From NCBI RefSeq assembly GCF_035956715.1, contig NZ_CP108381.1, forward strand, positions 1,364,001 to 1,428,000: a stretch of 64,000 bases of DNA, in the 5' to 3' direction. Below the pieces are notes generated by a model. The model worked only from the letters and a program-made list of their open reading frames with translations. It ran no database searches and was not told the DNA's origin. Positions 9,016 to 19,515 of this stretch are shown piece after piece. The stretch is from Nocardia sp. NBC_01329 (GTDB lineage Bacteria > Actinomycetota > Actinomycetes > Mycobacteriales > Mycobacteriaceae). The position numbers and the translations under genes are program-made. Each line of letters opens with the position of its first letter. Within the stretch, counting starts at the first letter, position 1.

Positions 9016-9981
9016 CTACTCCCGCGACGATTGTTCGCGCAACCTCGCCAGCGTCTTCGCGAGAATTCGCGAGACGTGCATCTGTGAAATACCCATCTGC
9101 TGCGCGATCTGGGTCTGGGTCATCGACTCGAAGAACCGCATGGTCAGAATCCGGCGCTCCCGCTCGGGGAGCCCGGCCAGCAGCGGTCGGATCGCCACGT
9201 ATTCCTCGACCCGGTCGAACTGCGCTTCTTCCTCGCCGAGGGTATCCAGCAGCGAGGCATCGGTATCGCGGCCCACCGAGGCCGCGTCGATCGAGGTCGG
9301 CTGGTAGGCATTACCGGCGATCACGGCCTGGGTCACCTCGTCCGGGTCGACATCCAGTTCGGCCGCGATCTCCTTGGCCGTCGGCGAGCGCCCCAGCGAT
9401 TGCGACAGCGAGTCCACGGCGGCACCGATCCGCAGATGGGTCTCCTTGACCCGGCGTGGCACCCGCATCGCCCAGGTGTTGTCGCGGAAGTATCGGCGGA
9501 CCTCGCCCATGATCGTGGGCACCGCGAAAGACAGGAAGTTCGAGCCGCGCGAGATATCGAAACGATCCACCGCGTGCACCAGGCCGACCCGGGCGACCTG
9601 GGTGAGATCATCGAACGGTTCGCCGCGGCCGCTGAACTTGCGAGCGATATGGTCGGCCAGCGGAATGCACCGGGCGATCAACTCGTTGCGCAGCGCCGCC
9701 TGCTCCGCCGAATCCGGTTCGGTTCCGGCCAACCGGACGAACAGGTCCGCGACATCGTCGTACCCGCCCGCCGAGGACGAATTCTCCAGCTCGGTGCGGG
9801 TTTCGGTATCTGCCTCGGCGTCGGCTTCAGCGGTATCGGCTTCAGTGGTATCGGTCTCAGCGGTGCCTGTCTCAGCGGTGCCGGCCGCAGCGGTGCCGGC
9901 CGCAGGGGTGCCGGCCTCGTTCGCCGAAGCTTTTTCGTGCTCGCCCCCGGGGGATTCGAGCGGCTTCTCCTGCTCGGTCAC
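9016..9981 (-). CDS. RNA polymerase sigma factor, SigB/SigF/SigG type
   Basis: The 321-residue protein is an alternative sigma factor of the stress-response group. Sigma region 2 lies at about 98-185 (RCIPLADHIARKF, DDLTQVARVGLVHAVDRFD, FLSFAVPTIMGEVRRYFRD). Region 3 follows (GRSPTAKEIAAELDVDPDEV) and region 4 sits at the end (LPERERRILTMRFFESMTQT, GISQMHVSRILAKTLARLRE). Residues about 24-62 are an acidic repeat of Gly-Thr-Ala-Glu-Thr-type units not normal for the family. The start GTG at 9981 shares its G with the TAG stop of the upstream anti-sigma gene (TAGTG), so the two are translationally coupled and regulator and target are likely made in proportion. Confidence 0.9.
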   Translation of the reverse strand: MTEQEKPLESPGGEHEKASANEAGTPAAGTAAAGTAETGTAETDTTEADTAEADAEADTETRTELENSSSAGGYDDVADLFVRLAGTEPDSAEQAALRNELIARCIPLADHIARKFSGRGEPFDDLTQVARVGLVHAVDRFDISRGSNFLSFAVPTIMGEVRRYFRDNTWAMRVPRRVKETHLRIGAAVDSLSQSLGRSPTAKEIAAELDVDPDEVTQAVIAGNAYQPTSIDAASVGRDTDASLLDTLGEEEAQFDRVEEYVAIRPLLAGLPERERRILTMRFFESMTQTQIAQQMGISQMHVSRILAKTLARLREQSSRE

Positions 9982-10403
9982 TACGCTTTCCCCCGGGCCC
10001 GACGGAATTCGACCGCTGTCGGATATCCGGAAACCTGCTGATCGAAGGGGTCCTGCCGGGCGTCGACCGCATCGGTCAAGGTACGCAGTACATGCCAGCC
10101 GAAACTCCGCGCATCGGGCAGCCCCTCCCGCGACGCCACCCCGGCGACCAGCACTCGCAGTTCGGTATCGCCGATGCTGAAGACACACTGCAGACTCGTA
10201 TCCGGGGCAGCCAGGCCGATCAGGGTCGAGCATGCCTCGTCCACCGCCAGCCGGATATCGGCGACCTCGTCCAAGGTGAAATCACTGAGCAGGACCAGGG
10301 TCTCGGCGAGACCGCGCACGATCGGCAGCTGTGTCGCCGATGCCGCCACCCGAATCTCCACCGGGGCACCGTGGAGCCCTTGTTCCGCCGAAGTATTGAT
10401 CAC
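9981..10403 (-). CDS. rsbW: Anti-sigma factor, RsbW/UsfX type
   Basis: The predicted 140-residue protein has a histidine-kinase-like ATPase fold and resembles mycobacterial UsfX, which holds SigF inactive. The visible hallmark is the helix ADIRLAVDEACSTLIGLA, the N-box region, followed by a short beta-rich end with SFGWHVLRTLTDAVDA. It lies directly upstream of, and overlaps, the sigma gene. The start chosen is GTG at 10403. TACACT at 10411-10416 on the minus strand leaves 7 bases to that codon and there is no ribosome site, so a leaderless message is likely. An ATG at 10433 would add 10 residues and is the alternative. No anti-anti-sigma gene lies next to it. Confidence 0.8.
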   Translation of the reverse strand: MINTSAEQGLHGAPVEIRVAASATQLPIVRGLAETLVLLSDFTLDEVADIRLAVDEACSTLIGLAAPDTSLQCVFSIGDTELRVLVAGVASREGLPDARSFGWHVLRTLTDAVDARQDPFDQQVSGYPTAVEFRRARGKA

Positions 10404-10779
10404 GCAGCCGAGTGTATGGGCGAGCTGCCACATAGAGGGGGCCGGGGCACGCACCCGAACGGAATCCGCCCGGGGAGCACCGCCGACCGCGATGGGCGAC
10501 CGCCGACCGCGCCCGGTACTCGTAGCAGGTCCACACCGGCTCGATGGCACTCGCGGCCGGGTTCGTGGATGGATCTCGCCCCGCACCAGGCGCAGCAGGA
10601 CCTCGGCCACCCCATCCGCGTGCGACCGGAGTCGGGCAGCCGCTCCGCCGCGCCCGACCGCGTGCACTTCGGCCCACCCATCCGGAGATCGGCACCCACC
10701 GAGCACCTACCGAACCGTCGACCAGCCAGGTGACCCGCCCCCATCCCTCTTTCGTCCATTCCAGATGGTCAACATCCGT

Positions 10780-10872
10780 GGTCGGGGCCCGCCCCGGTTC
10801 TGGAGCGACAGAGCGAAGGAGCGCAGCGACTGAGCGCCGGAGTGAAGAACCGGGGTCACGAGGGCCCCGACC
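10780..10872. repeat. Long imperfect inverted repeat with GAGCG-rich core
   Basis: The left arm, 10780-10801 (GGTCGGGGCCCGCCCCGGTTCT), and right arm, 10846-10872, are reverse complements except for a six-base TCACGA in place of one C. They enclose a 44-base core full of GAGCG/AGCGA units. The structure resembles a small dispersed palindromic repeat unit rather than a terminator, as no T-run follows on either strand. No second copy was seen in this window. Confidence 0.6.
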
Positions 10873-10891
10873 GCCCCGCCGAAGGCGGGGC
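10873..10891. other. Perfect 8-bp hairpin
   Basis: GCCCCGCC (10873-10880), loop GAA, GGCGGGGC (10884-10891) forms a very stable stem directly after the long inverted repeat. It has no T-run on either side, so it is not a classical terminator. It may be part of the repeat element. Confidence 0.5.
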
Positions 10892-10946
10892 AATCAAACA
10901 CAGCCCCGACCCCACGGTGCCACAGGCGCCGCCATAAACTCCGCCT

Positions 10947-11660
10947 GTGACTGCGTCCGAGCCCACGTTCACCCGTCCTGCGGCCCCGATGATCGCCCCA
11001 TCCATTCTGTCCGCGGATTTCGCCCGGTTGGCCGATGAAGCCGATGCGGTGTCGACTGCCGACTGGTTGCACGTCGATGTGATGGATGCGCATTTCGTCC
11101 CGAACCTGACCCTGGGACTACCGGTGGTCGAGAGCCTTCTGAAAGCGACCGATATTCCGCTGGACTGTCATTTGATGATCGAGGATCCGGGCCGGTGGGC
11201 GCCGCCGTACGCAGAGGCGGGCGCCTACAACGTGACCTTCCATGCCGAGGCGACCGAGGATCCGGTGGCCGTGGCGCGCGATATCCGGGCCGCCGGGGCG
11301 AAAGCGGGTCTGTCGGTGAAGCCGAATACCCCGATCGAGCCCTATCTGGAGATCCTGCGCGATTTCGACACCCTGTTGGTGATGAGTGTCGAACCCGGTT
11401 TCGGTGGGCAGTCGTTCATGCCGGAGGTGCTGGAGAAGGCTCGGATCGTCCGGCGCCTGGTCGACGCGGGGGAGTTGCGGCTGGTGGTGGAGATCGACGG
11501 TGGGATCAATGCCGACACCATCGAGCAGGCCGCGGCCGCGGGGATCGATTGCTTCGTGGCGGGGTCGGCCATCTACAACACCGAGGATCCGGGCGCCACC
11601 GTGGAGAAATTGCGCCGGCAGGCCGAGTCCAGCAGGTCGGCGCATCACGTAATGCGCTGA
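10947..11660 (+). CDS. rpe: Ribulose-phosphate 3-epimerase
   Basis: The 237-residue enzyme interconverts ribulose 5-phosphate and xylulose 5-phosphate in the pentose phosphate pathway. Family segments are clear: [28 protein letters not shown] with metal His and Asp, [18 protein letters not shown], and the phosphate-binding EIDGGIN followed by FVAGSAIY. The start is GTG at 10947. TAAACT at 10935-10940 ends six bases before it and there is no ribosome site, which fits a leaderless message. In mycobacteria rpe follows rsmB directly; here about 4.5 kb of other genes lies between them. Confidence 0.95.
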   Translation: MTASEPTFTRPAAPMIAPSILSADFARLADEADAVSTADWLHVDVMDAHFVPNLTLGLPVVESLLKATDIPLDCHLMIEDPGRWAPPYAEAGAYNVTFHAEATEDPVAVARDIRAAGAKAGLSVKPNTPIEPYLEILRDFDTLLVMSVEPGFGGQSFMPEVLEKARIVRRLVDAGELRLVVEIDGGINADTIEQAAAAGIDCFVAGSAIYNTEDPGATVEKLRRQAESSRSAHHVMR

Positions 11661-11732
11661 GGTCCTCATACCGAGGTTCCTGTGCCGGCTGCGGTCCGAG
11701 CTGCCGGTCGTGGAGACCAGGCGATCGTCGGG

Positions 11733-12194
11733 CTATCGGGGGCTGCGGGCGCTCTCACGGGCGGCGTCGATCACCGCGTGTTGCGGCGGCCGGGTGCCCA
11801 GCGCGTCCGGTCCCGCGACCCACAGGCGATAGCCGCTGACCTCGTCCTCGGCCGAGGGCAGCACGATCTGGCTGCCGGTGCCGGCGACGGTGGTGTAGAG
11901 GCGAAAGAGTTCGGCGGCCGCGGTAGCGGTGAATTCGTCGTGTCGCGTGGGGCCGGTGAGGAAGGTCCAGCGCCGGGACCGTGGGTGGGCGAAGACCGGG
12001 CCGGCGATCTCCGCCGTCCGCAGCTGCGTCAGCACCTGTTCGCCGAGTTCGGTCGGCATGGTGACCGCGCCGTACGTGGCGCCCACGTGCAGCAGGATGC
12101 GCATCGATGCCGGATCGACCACCGCGGGCAGCAGATCCTTCTCCCGGTACCGCCGGCAGTGTCGTTCCAGAGCGGTTTCGGTGAAAGCGGTCAT
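11733..12194 (-). CDS. Uncharacterised protein, 153 residues
   Basis: I do not recognise a named family with confidence. The protein has an N-terminal helical part (ETALERHCRRYREKD), then GAVTMPTELGEQVLTQL, AGPVFAHPRSRRWTFLTGP and LWVAGPDALGTRPPQ. The WTFLTGP pattern resembles short actinobacterial proteins sometimes labelled as primase/polymerase-like N-terminal regions, but no catalytic acidic residues are evident. There is no signal peptide or membrane segment. The start is ATG at 12194 with a purine-rich GAGGAAG upstream. It stands alone, opposite in direction to rpe and the riboflavin genes, at the place where mycobacteria carry ribD. Confidence 0.55.
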   Translation of the reverse strand: MTAFTETALERHCRRYREKDLLPAVVDPASMRILLHVGATYGAVTMPTELGEQVLTQLRTAEIAGPVFAHPRSRRWTFLTGPTRHDEFTATAAAELFRLYTTVAGTGSQIVLPSAEDEVSGYRLWVAGPDALGTRPPQHAVIDAARESARSPR

Positions 12195-12849
12195 AACGGT
12201 TCGGCTTCCTCGAGTGGTGGCGTGCCTGGCTGGGGCGACGGCATCCGCCGGTGTGGATATCGGACGGATCCGCTCGGTGTCGCGGGGACCCGATGCTCGG
12301 ACAACCTGTCTCTGGGCCGAGAGACGCTGGATGCGCGGCGGGGCCGGGTGTACCGGCCGGGCCTGGCTTCGGGCGGATCCAGTTGTCGTGATGAAGGCTT
12401 GTGGCGCACGGTGTTCCGCGGCGGTGGCCGTCCTCGTACGAGTACTGCGTCCGGCCGCGCCGCGGGGTGGTCGAGGCGGGTGAACCGGTCACCTCACAAT
12501 ATTGCGCCAGCCGCTGTGAGCGTGCAAATCGAGAAACATTTCGGGTTTCGATGCGGTCTCGTTCGGGAAAAGTGCCGGGCAGTCAGTCCGGTCTGGACCG
12601 GATCGCGGCCCGTCGGAAGCGGTATCGGTGGTTGCCGGGAAAATGTGACCGCGGTCTCTGAACAGTAAATTTTCCGGATTGGGCCGTCGGCCCCGTGGCC
12701 CGTGGATCGGAGTGTCCGGTGGGTGGCCGACGTCATGGCCGGGCCCTCGGGCGGGCCACTAGTCTGGTCGTGGACGGCGAACTGGGAATACTCGGTATCC
12801 CTCCCACCGTTCCGTATGCGGAACACCGACGCAGAAAACGGGAGATTGC
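12195..12849. other. Intergenic region before the riboflavin genes
   Basis: In 655 bases I find no supported gene and no ribD. The stretch 12490-12690 is lower in GC than its surroundings and contains a bulged inverted repeat (12528-12537 with 12545-12552). A TAGTCT -10 candidate at 12760-12765 precedes ribE by 84 bases. No FMN riboswitch sequence is recognised, although such an element is common before riboflavin genes. Confidence 0.5.
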
Positions 12850-13470
12850 ATGTTCACGGGCATCGTCGAGGAACTGGGCGAGATCGTCGCCCGCGAACAA
12901 CTGACCGACGCGGCACGGCTGACGATCCGCGGGAAGCTGGTCACCTCCGATGCCGGGCACGGTGATTCGATCGCCGTCAACGGCGTCTGTCTCACCGTCG
13001 TCGATGTACTCGACGGTGCGTTCACCGTCGATGTGATGGGTGAAACGCTGCGGCGGTCGAGTATCGGCGGACTCGAGCCCGGATCCCGGGTCAATTTGGA
13101 GCGTGCGGCCGCGGTGAACAGCCGTCTCGGCGGCCATATCGTGCAGGGGCATGTGGACGCTACCGGCACCATCCTGGCCCGGACACCGGAAGACAACTGG
13201 GAATTGGTCCGGGTCTCACTGCCCGACGCGATCGCCAAGTATGTGGTGGAGAAGGGCTCCATCACCGTGAACGGCATCTCGCTCACCGTGTCCGGGCTCG
13301 GCCGGACCGATGACCCGGCCGCCGACGGAACCCGGGACTGGTTCGAGGTCTCGCTGATTCCGACCACGCTGAGCCTCACCGACCTCGGTACATCCACCTC
13401 CGGGACGGTCGTGAACCTCGAGGTCGATGTGATCGCCAAGTACGTCGAGCGCCTCCACCAGCGCGGCTGA
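12850..13470 (+). CDS. ribE: Riboflavin synthase alpha chain
   Basis: The 206-residue enzyme makes riboflavin from two molecules of 6,7-dimethyl-8-ribityllumazine. It opens with the family N-terminus MFTGIVEELG and has two tandem lumazine-binding barrels: about 1-95 (with SIAVNGVCLTVVDV) and about 96-200 (with SITVNGISLTVSGL). HIVQGHVDATG marks the start of the second repeat. The start ATG at 12850 has GGGAGA upstream. It heads the ribE-ribBA-ribH run, which corresponds to Rv1412, Rv1415 and Rv1416. Some annotations call this gene ribC. Confidence 0.95.
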   Translation: MFTGIVEELGEIVAREQLTDAARLTIRGKLVTSDAGHGDSIAVNGVCLTVVDVLDGAFTVDVMGETLRRSSIGGLEPGSRVNLERAAAVNSRLGGHIVQGHVDATGTILARTPEDNWELVRVSLPDAIAKYVVEKGSITVNGISLTVSGLGRTDDPAADGTRDWFEVSLIPTTLSLTDLGTSTSGTVVNLEVDVIAKYVERLHQRG

Positions 13471-13547
13471 CGACTCCGGCCGCGCCCGGACCGGCCGAAC
13501 AGACCCAGTAGTGTGATCGGGACCTATCGAGATGGAGCAGTGCAGAC

Positions 13548-15300
<1,753 letters not shown>

Positions 15301-15303
15301 GTC

Positions 15304-15798
15304 GTGCCCGTGGTTCGGATCTGGCGCCGGGGTGAAGCCGCCGCAGCGGGGACTACCGCCGCATGGGAGCTGGAGGTGCGCCCGCGCAGGTCGCGGCGTA
15401 CGGCGGTGATCGTCGCGGGGGTCCTGGTGGTGGCGTTCGCGCTGCTCGGGATCTTCCTGCGGTCCGGCTACACCGGGGTGAACTTTCGGGTGGTGGACCA
15501 GTTCGCGATGGCGGCCATCGGTTTCTTCGGCGCGGCGGCCGTCCTGCTGCTCACCCGGCCCCGCGTGCGCGCCGGCCGACACGGCGTAGCGGTTCGGAAT
15601 GTGCTCGGGGACAACGAGTTCGAGTGGAAACATATTCGCGGTGTCTCGTTCCCCGATCGCAAGGCATGGGCTCGGCTGGAACTGGTGAACGACGATTACG
15701 TGCCCATGCTGGCAGTGCGGTCGAATGACGGCGAACATGCCGCGGCGGCCCTGGACCGGCTCCGTGAACTGGGTGCGAAGTACATCACGTCCAGCTGA
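15304..15798 (+). CDS. Membrane protein with PH domain (Rv1417-like)
   Basis: The 164-residue protein has two membrane segments at about 32-53 (AVIVAGVLVVAFALLGIFL) and 65-83 (FAMAAIGFFGAAAVLLL). A bacterial PH-type domain follows at about 88-150 (AVRNVLGDNEFEWKHIRGVSF, then YVPMLAVRSNDGEHAAAALDRL). It starts 4 bases after the ribH stop, as the corresponding gene does in mycobacteria. A role linked to riboflavin is not established; the synteny is conserved but the function is unknown. Confidence 0.8.
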   Translation: MPVVRIWRRGEAAAAGTTAAWELEVRPRRSRRTAVIVAGVLVVAFALLGIFLRSGYTGVNFRVVDQFAMAAIGFFGAAAVLLLTRPRVRAGRHGVAVRNVLGDNEFEWKHIRGVSFPDRKAWARLELVNDDYVPMLAVRSNDGEHAAAALDRLRELGAKYITSS

Positions 15799-15907
15799 CG
15801 TCCGATCGCGGACCGAACCCGACCGGCCCGGCGTCGGCCGGTGCTCCACCCCGGGCCTACGTCATCGGGCCGATGAGTTCGCGCTGCTCGTGGCCGTAGT
15901 GGGCCTG

Positions 15908-17257
15908 CTACTCGACGCGGATGATCGGGGGAAGTTCGTAGCTGCCGTCGAACACGGCCGCGTGTGGTTCGTAGACCCGTAGCACCGGCCGGAACGTCCC
16001 GGCCGGTGCGGGCAGCCAGTTGGCCCGCTCTTGCGGATCGGTGGGTTCGTGGTGCTGCAGAACCATGGTGAGCGAACCGTCCGGGGCCGTTCGCAATCCG
16101 GGTGTGCGATCGCCCAGCGAGTAGCGGCCGATCGGATTGGCCACGAGGTAGAAATCCGGTGTGTCGTACATGGTCACCGACCAGAACGCAGCGCACGGTG
16201 GCGGCTCGGCGAAGCGCAGCTCGTAGCGATGGGCGCCGTCCAGCGGCCGGCCGTCGCTGTCGGTGTAGACCATCGCATAGGCGGCCTCGTAGCCGTGGTT
16301 GCCCCAGAGCGCGCCGCGGGCCGCCGCGGCGCGCAGTAGATAGCGGTCCGGATCGTCGGGAAGTTTCCAGTGCGGATCGTCGAGAGCGCCGACCTGGAAG
16401 AAATCCAGGTTGTAGTCGAAGGCGTGATAGCTCAGATTCCAGCCGTTCTGCTGGGGGGCGCCGCTGCGGGTCAGTGCCGTTTCGAGTCGCTGTTTCCCGG
16501 CCGCCGCACCTTCGCGCAGGATCACCGCCCGATCCGGGTCGAGATCGGCGTACGGCGTTTCGGCGTCCAGTAAACCCAGCGGCCGGAAACGCTGCTGGTA
16601 GCGGTGATCGCGGTCGGCGGGCGGGTAGGCGCGCATCCACACTCGGAGCTGTTCGAAGAAAACGAGGTCCTCGGGAACTCCGGGGGACGGACCCGGCAGG
16701 CCTCGCCCGGGCGCCGTGGCCGTCAGCCGCAGCTCCTTCTGCAGTGCGCGAACCGCGGGGAGATCCGCATCCCCGTCCACCGCCCACCGGCCGATGATGG
16801 TCGCGACCGGGGTGGGGGATTCGATCACAGTGACATCCTCGGGCGGCATACCGTCCCAGCCGGCCGACACCAGCAGGTAAGCCCCTGCGAGGGTGCCGGT
16901 GGACCGATGACCGATATAGGCGAAGTTGTTCGTCCAGGCGTCGACGAACTGCATCACGTAATAGCGGCCCGCCGCATCCGGTACATCGAAGCGAACCGGT
17001 CCGCCGCCGGTATCGATATTCGCGATCGAGTAGACGGTGTCGTTGTTGATGGAGACGAACGTGTCCTGCGGCCCGGCGAGAGTGGTGGCGTGGCTGAATT
17101 CGTTCAACGGTGCCGGAGGCAGGCTGCCCATCCCGGCGCCGGTGAATCGTGCCACCTGCCGGAGATCGAAGACGAGCGGGAAGCCGTAGACGAACGCCTC
17201 TGCCGCCAGCGCGGTCAGTTCGCTTCGGGACAGCCCGGTGGTATCGGTGCTCGGCAT
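15908..17257 (-). CDS. DUF1254/DUF1214 domain protein
   Basis: The 449-residue protein shows the two linked domains of this family. DUF1254 lies in the N-terminal part (AEAFVYGFPLVFDL, then NNDTVYSIANIDTGGGPVRFDVPDAAGRYY split around the NNDT core). DUF1214 lies near the end (FWSVTMYDTPDFYLVANPIG, then QERANWLPAPAGTF). No clear signal peptide is present, although many relatives are exported. The biochemical role of the family is not known. It lies downstream of the gamma-glutamyltransferase gene on the same strand, 69 bases away, and could share its transcript. Confidence 0.82.
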   Translation of the reverse strand: MPSTDTTGLSRSELTALAAEAFVYGFPLVFDLRQVARFTGAGMGSLPPAPLNEFSHATTLAGPQDTFVSINNDTVYSIANIDTGGGPVRFDVPDAAGRYYVMQFVDAWTNNFAYIGHRSTGTLAGAYLLVSAGWDGMPPEDVTVIESPTPVATIIGRWAVDGDADLPAVRALQKELRLTATAPGRGLPGPSPGVPEDLVFFEQLRVWMRAYPPADRDHRYQQRFRPLGLLDAETPYADLDPDRAVILREGAAAGKQRLETALTRSGAPQQNGWNLSYHAFDYNLDFFQVGALDDPHWKLPDDPDRYLLRAAAARGALWGNHGYEAAYAMVYTDSDGRPLDGAHRYELRFAEPPPCAAFWSVTMYDTPDFYLVANPIGRYSLGDRTPGLRTAPDGSLTMVLQHHEPTDPQERANWLPAPAGTFRPVLRVYEPHAAVFDGSYELPPIIRVE

Positions 17258-17326
17258 GACCTCAGCGGATCACGGAGCCGCGGGGCGGTGGATCACCCGG
17301 AGCGGGTGACCCGCCCACCGCGAGTG

Positions 17327-19279
17327 TCAGCGGGCGTCTCCGAGTACCTCGCCTTCGCGCCGGGGATCCGCGCCGCCGACCCAGCCGCTGTCACCATCGC
17401 GGCCGAGCACACTGAGCCCGCTGGTCTGCGGGGCCACCGATACCTGATGGCCTCGTTCGCGCAGCCGGGTGACCAGGGGATCGCGGGTGCCGTCGGCATC
17501 GGCATCGATCGCCGGATGCTCGCCGCCGACATTCGTGACGGGCGTGTTCGCGGCGCCGAAGGCCACCGCGGAGACTGCCTGCTGCGGATCCAGCCCCCAG
17601 TCCAACATGCCGACAAGGGCTTTCACCACGAATTGGATGATCACCGAACCGCCGGGCGAGCCGACGACATGGGTGAGCGCACCTCGTTCGGAATCGGTTC
17701 CGGCTTCGAACACCAGGGTCGGGCTCATGGAGCTACGCGGGCGTTTACCCGGTTCGATCCGGTTGGCGACCGGTTTGCCGTCGGTACCGAGCGGGTCGGT
17801 GGCGAAATCGGTGAGCTGGTTGTTCAACAGGAAACCGTCGACCATGTGGAACGAGCCGAAGGCCGATTCCACTGTCGTGGTCATGGCTGCCGCGTTTCCA
17901 TAGGAATCGACCACCGAGATATGGCTGGTGCCGTGCTCGGGCGGCTGGGGTCCGATACCCACCGGCGCCGCCCCGAACTCACCGGGTTTCGCGGTGCCCA
18001 TCGTCTTGTGCGGGTCGATGAGCTCGGCCCGCTTGTCCAGGTACTCCGGGTTAACCAGCGTCTCCGGTGAATTTCCGGGCAGCGGAACGTAATCCGGGTC
18101 GGCGACGAACTTGTCCCGGTCCGCGTAGGCGAGCCGTTCGGCTTCGGCGATGAGATGTACCGCCTCGGCTTGCGGGACACCACCGTTACGATCCACCCGC
18201 TCCGGCGGCATGGCAGGCAGGTCGAAGTTCGCCAGGATGCCGAGCGTGGCCGCCACCGTGATACCACCCGAGGACGGCCCCGGCATTCCGCAGACCTCGT
18301 GCTCGCGGTAGCCGGTGCACAGCGGGGTGCGTTTCACCGCTCGGTAGGAGTCGAGGTCCGCGGCTTCGAGGAGGCTCGGGGTGCGCCCGCCCGCCCGTGA
18401 ACCGGCCGCGACGACGATGTCCTGGGCGATCGGGCCGGTGTAGAAACCGTCCGCGCCCTCGGTGGCCACGGTGTTCAAAGTCTTCGACAGGCCCGGATTG
18501 GTCAGGACGGTGCCCGCCGCCTTGGGGGAGCCGTCCGGGTTCAGGAAGTATTCGGCCGCGGCCGGATCGCGGGCCAGTTCGGCGGCGGAGTCCGCGATCT
18601 GCCCGGCCAGCCGTGGACTGATCTCGAAACCCTGATCCGCCATCGACACCGCAGGATCGAACAGTTCCCGCCACGGGATGTGGCCGTGCTCGGAATGGGC
18701 GAGTTCGAGCATGCGGACCACCCCGGGCACTCCGATGGAGCGGCCGCTGGCCCGGGTATCCGGTTTCGGTTCGGTGCGGTCGGTATCGCTGGTCCAGCGT
18801 AGATAGTTCTCGGTGGCCCCGGCCGGGGCCGTCTCCCGGCCGTCGTAGGCATCCAGGGTCTCGTGCTCGGCGTCGTAGTAGAGCAGGAACGCGCCCCCGC
18901 CGAGCCCCGAGGCCTGCGGTTCGGTGAGACCCAACACCGTCTGTGCGGTGATCAGCGCGTCCGCCGCGGTCCCGCCGGCCCGCAGCACCTCGCAGGCGGC
19001 GCGGGTCGCGTGGGAGTTCGCGGTGGATACGGCGTAGCCGCTGGTCCGGACCGCAGTCATCTCACTGCGGTAGCCGGACGCGATCTCCGGGTTCGTTGCG
19101 AGATCCCGGGAAGTGGGGGCGATCGAGCCCGCCGACGGTGCGGTGGTCACCGGGGTACCGTTCGGTACCGGGGTGCACGGGCCCGCCGACCCGGTATCGT
19201 CCGAACATCCGCTGAGCGAGCCTGCCAAGAGCAGCGCCGTCACTGTCAGCGCGTACCGAATCCGTTGTATCGGGCGCAT
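17327..19279 (-). CDS. ggt: Gamma-glutamyltransferase, lipoprotein
   Basis: The 650-residue enzyme cleaves or transfers gamma-glutamyl groups of glutathione-like compounds outside the membrane. A signal sequence with lipobox LSGC predicts lipid attachment at Cys25. The precursor should self-cleave before the nucleophile Thr451 in [16 protein letters not shown]. Other family segments are [20 protein letters not shown] and [12 protein letters not shown], the last with the conserved SS. The start is ATG at 19279. TAGAGT at 19286-19291 on the minus strand leaves only six bases before it, so the message is probably leaderless. Mycolate-group actinobacteria use mycothiol rather than glutathione, so its in vivo substrate is open. 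Confidence 0.92.
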   Translation of the reverse strand: MRPIQRIRYALTVTALLLAGSLSGCSDDTGSAGPCTPVPNGTPVTTAPSAGSIAPTSRDLATNPEIASGYRSEMTAVRTSGYAVSTANSHATRAACEVLRAGGTAADALITAQTVLGLTEPQASGLGGGAFLLYYDAEHETLDAYDGRETAPAGATENYLRWTSDTDRTEPKPDTRASGRSIGVPGVVRMLELAHSEHGHIPWRELFDPAVSMADQGFEISPRLAGQIADSAAELARDPAAAEYFLNPDGSPKAAGTVLTNPGLSKTLNTVATEGADGFYTGPIAQDIVVAAGSRAGGRTPSLLEAADLDSYRAVKRTPLCTGYREHEVCGMPGPSSGGITVAATLGILANFDLPAMPPERVDRNGGVPQAEAVHLIAEAERLAYADRDKFVADPDYVPLPGNSPETLVNPEYLDKRAELIDPHKTMGTAKPGEFGAAPVGIGPQPPEHGTSHISVVDSYGNAAAMTTTVESAFGSFHMVDGFLLNNQLTDFATDPLGTDGKPVANRIEPGKRPRSSMSPTLVFEAGTDSERGALTHVVGSPGGSVIIQFVVKALVGMLDWGLDPQQAVSAVAFGAANTPVTNVGGEHPAIDADADGTRDPLVTRLRERGHQVSVAPQTSGLSVLGRDGDSGWVGGADPRREGEVLGDAR

Positions 19280-19433
19280 ATTCGAACTCTAGCGGGCCGC
19301 GGCGACTGTGGCGGCCGAACTCGCCCCGGCTGGGGGAACCCGGGGCGGAACTGCATACCGCTGGTAGGGCACCGGAACTGTGTAGTGTGGCCGGCGCAAC
19401 ATCGCCGGTCGGCCCGCGACGAGCCGGCTTCCT

Positions 19434-19468
19434 CCCAGCCCCCAGCCCCCAGCCCCCAGCCCCCAGCC
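19434..19468. repeat. Five copies of the 7-mer CCCAGCC
   Basis: CCCAGCC is repeated five times without error immediately upstream of the uvrC promoter, about 35 bases before its -10 box. It is flanked by CGGCGG-type sequence. The heptamer is not a CRISPR unit. Its copy number may vary among strains. Confidence 0.85.
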
Positions 19469-19515
19469 GGCGGCCGGCGGCGGAGTGTGTCCGAGGCCGC
19501 TACTACGCTGGATAC

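Larger units (their letters stand above)
10404..10946. other. Intergenic region between rsbW and rpe
   Basis: These 543 bases lie between divergent genes. I see no convincing protein gene. The left part carries the rsbW promoter, the middle part shows nothing recognisable, 10780-10872 is a long inverted repeat, 10873-10891 is a perfect hairpin, and the last 12 bases contain the rpe -10 box. Confidence 0.5.

Noticed and set aside
10404..10560. Looked for a SigF-type promoter (GTTT then GGGTAT) before rsbW that would show autoregulation
   Set aside because: No such pair is visible on the minus strand; only a TACACT box is found.
12494..12826. A 110-codon minus-strand frame in the gap before ribE
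   Set aside because: No family resemblance, mixed composition and it covers the likely ribE promoter.
12195..12849. Looked for an FMN riboswitch before ribE
   Set aside because: The conserved RFN-element sequences are not present in this stretch.
19434..19468. Tandem repeat considered as a CRISPR remnant
   Set aside because: The unit is only seven bases with no spacers.
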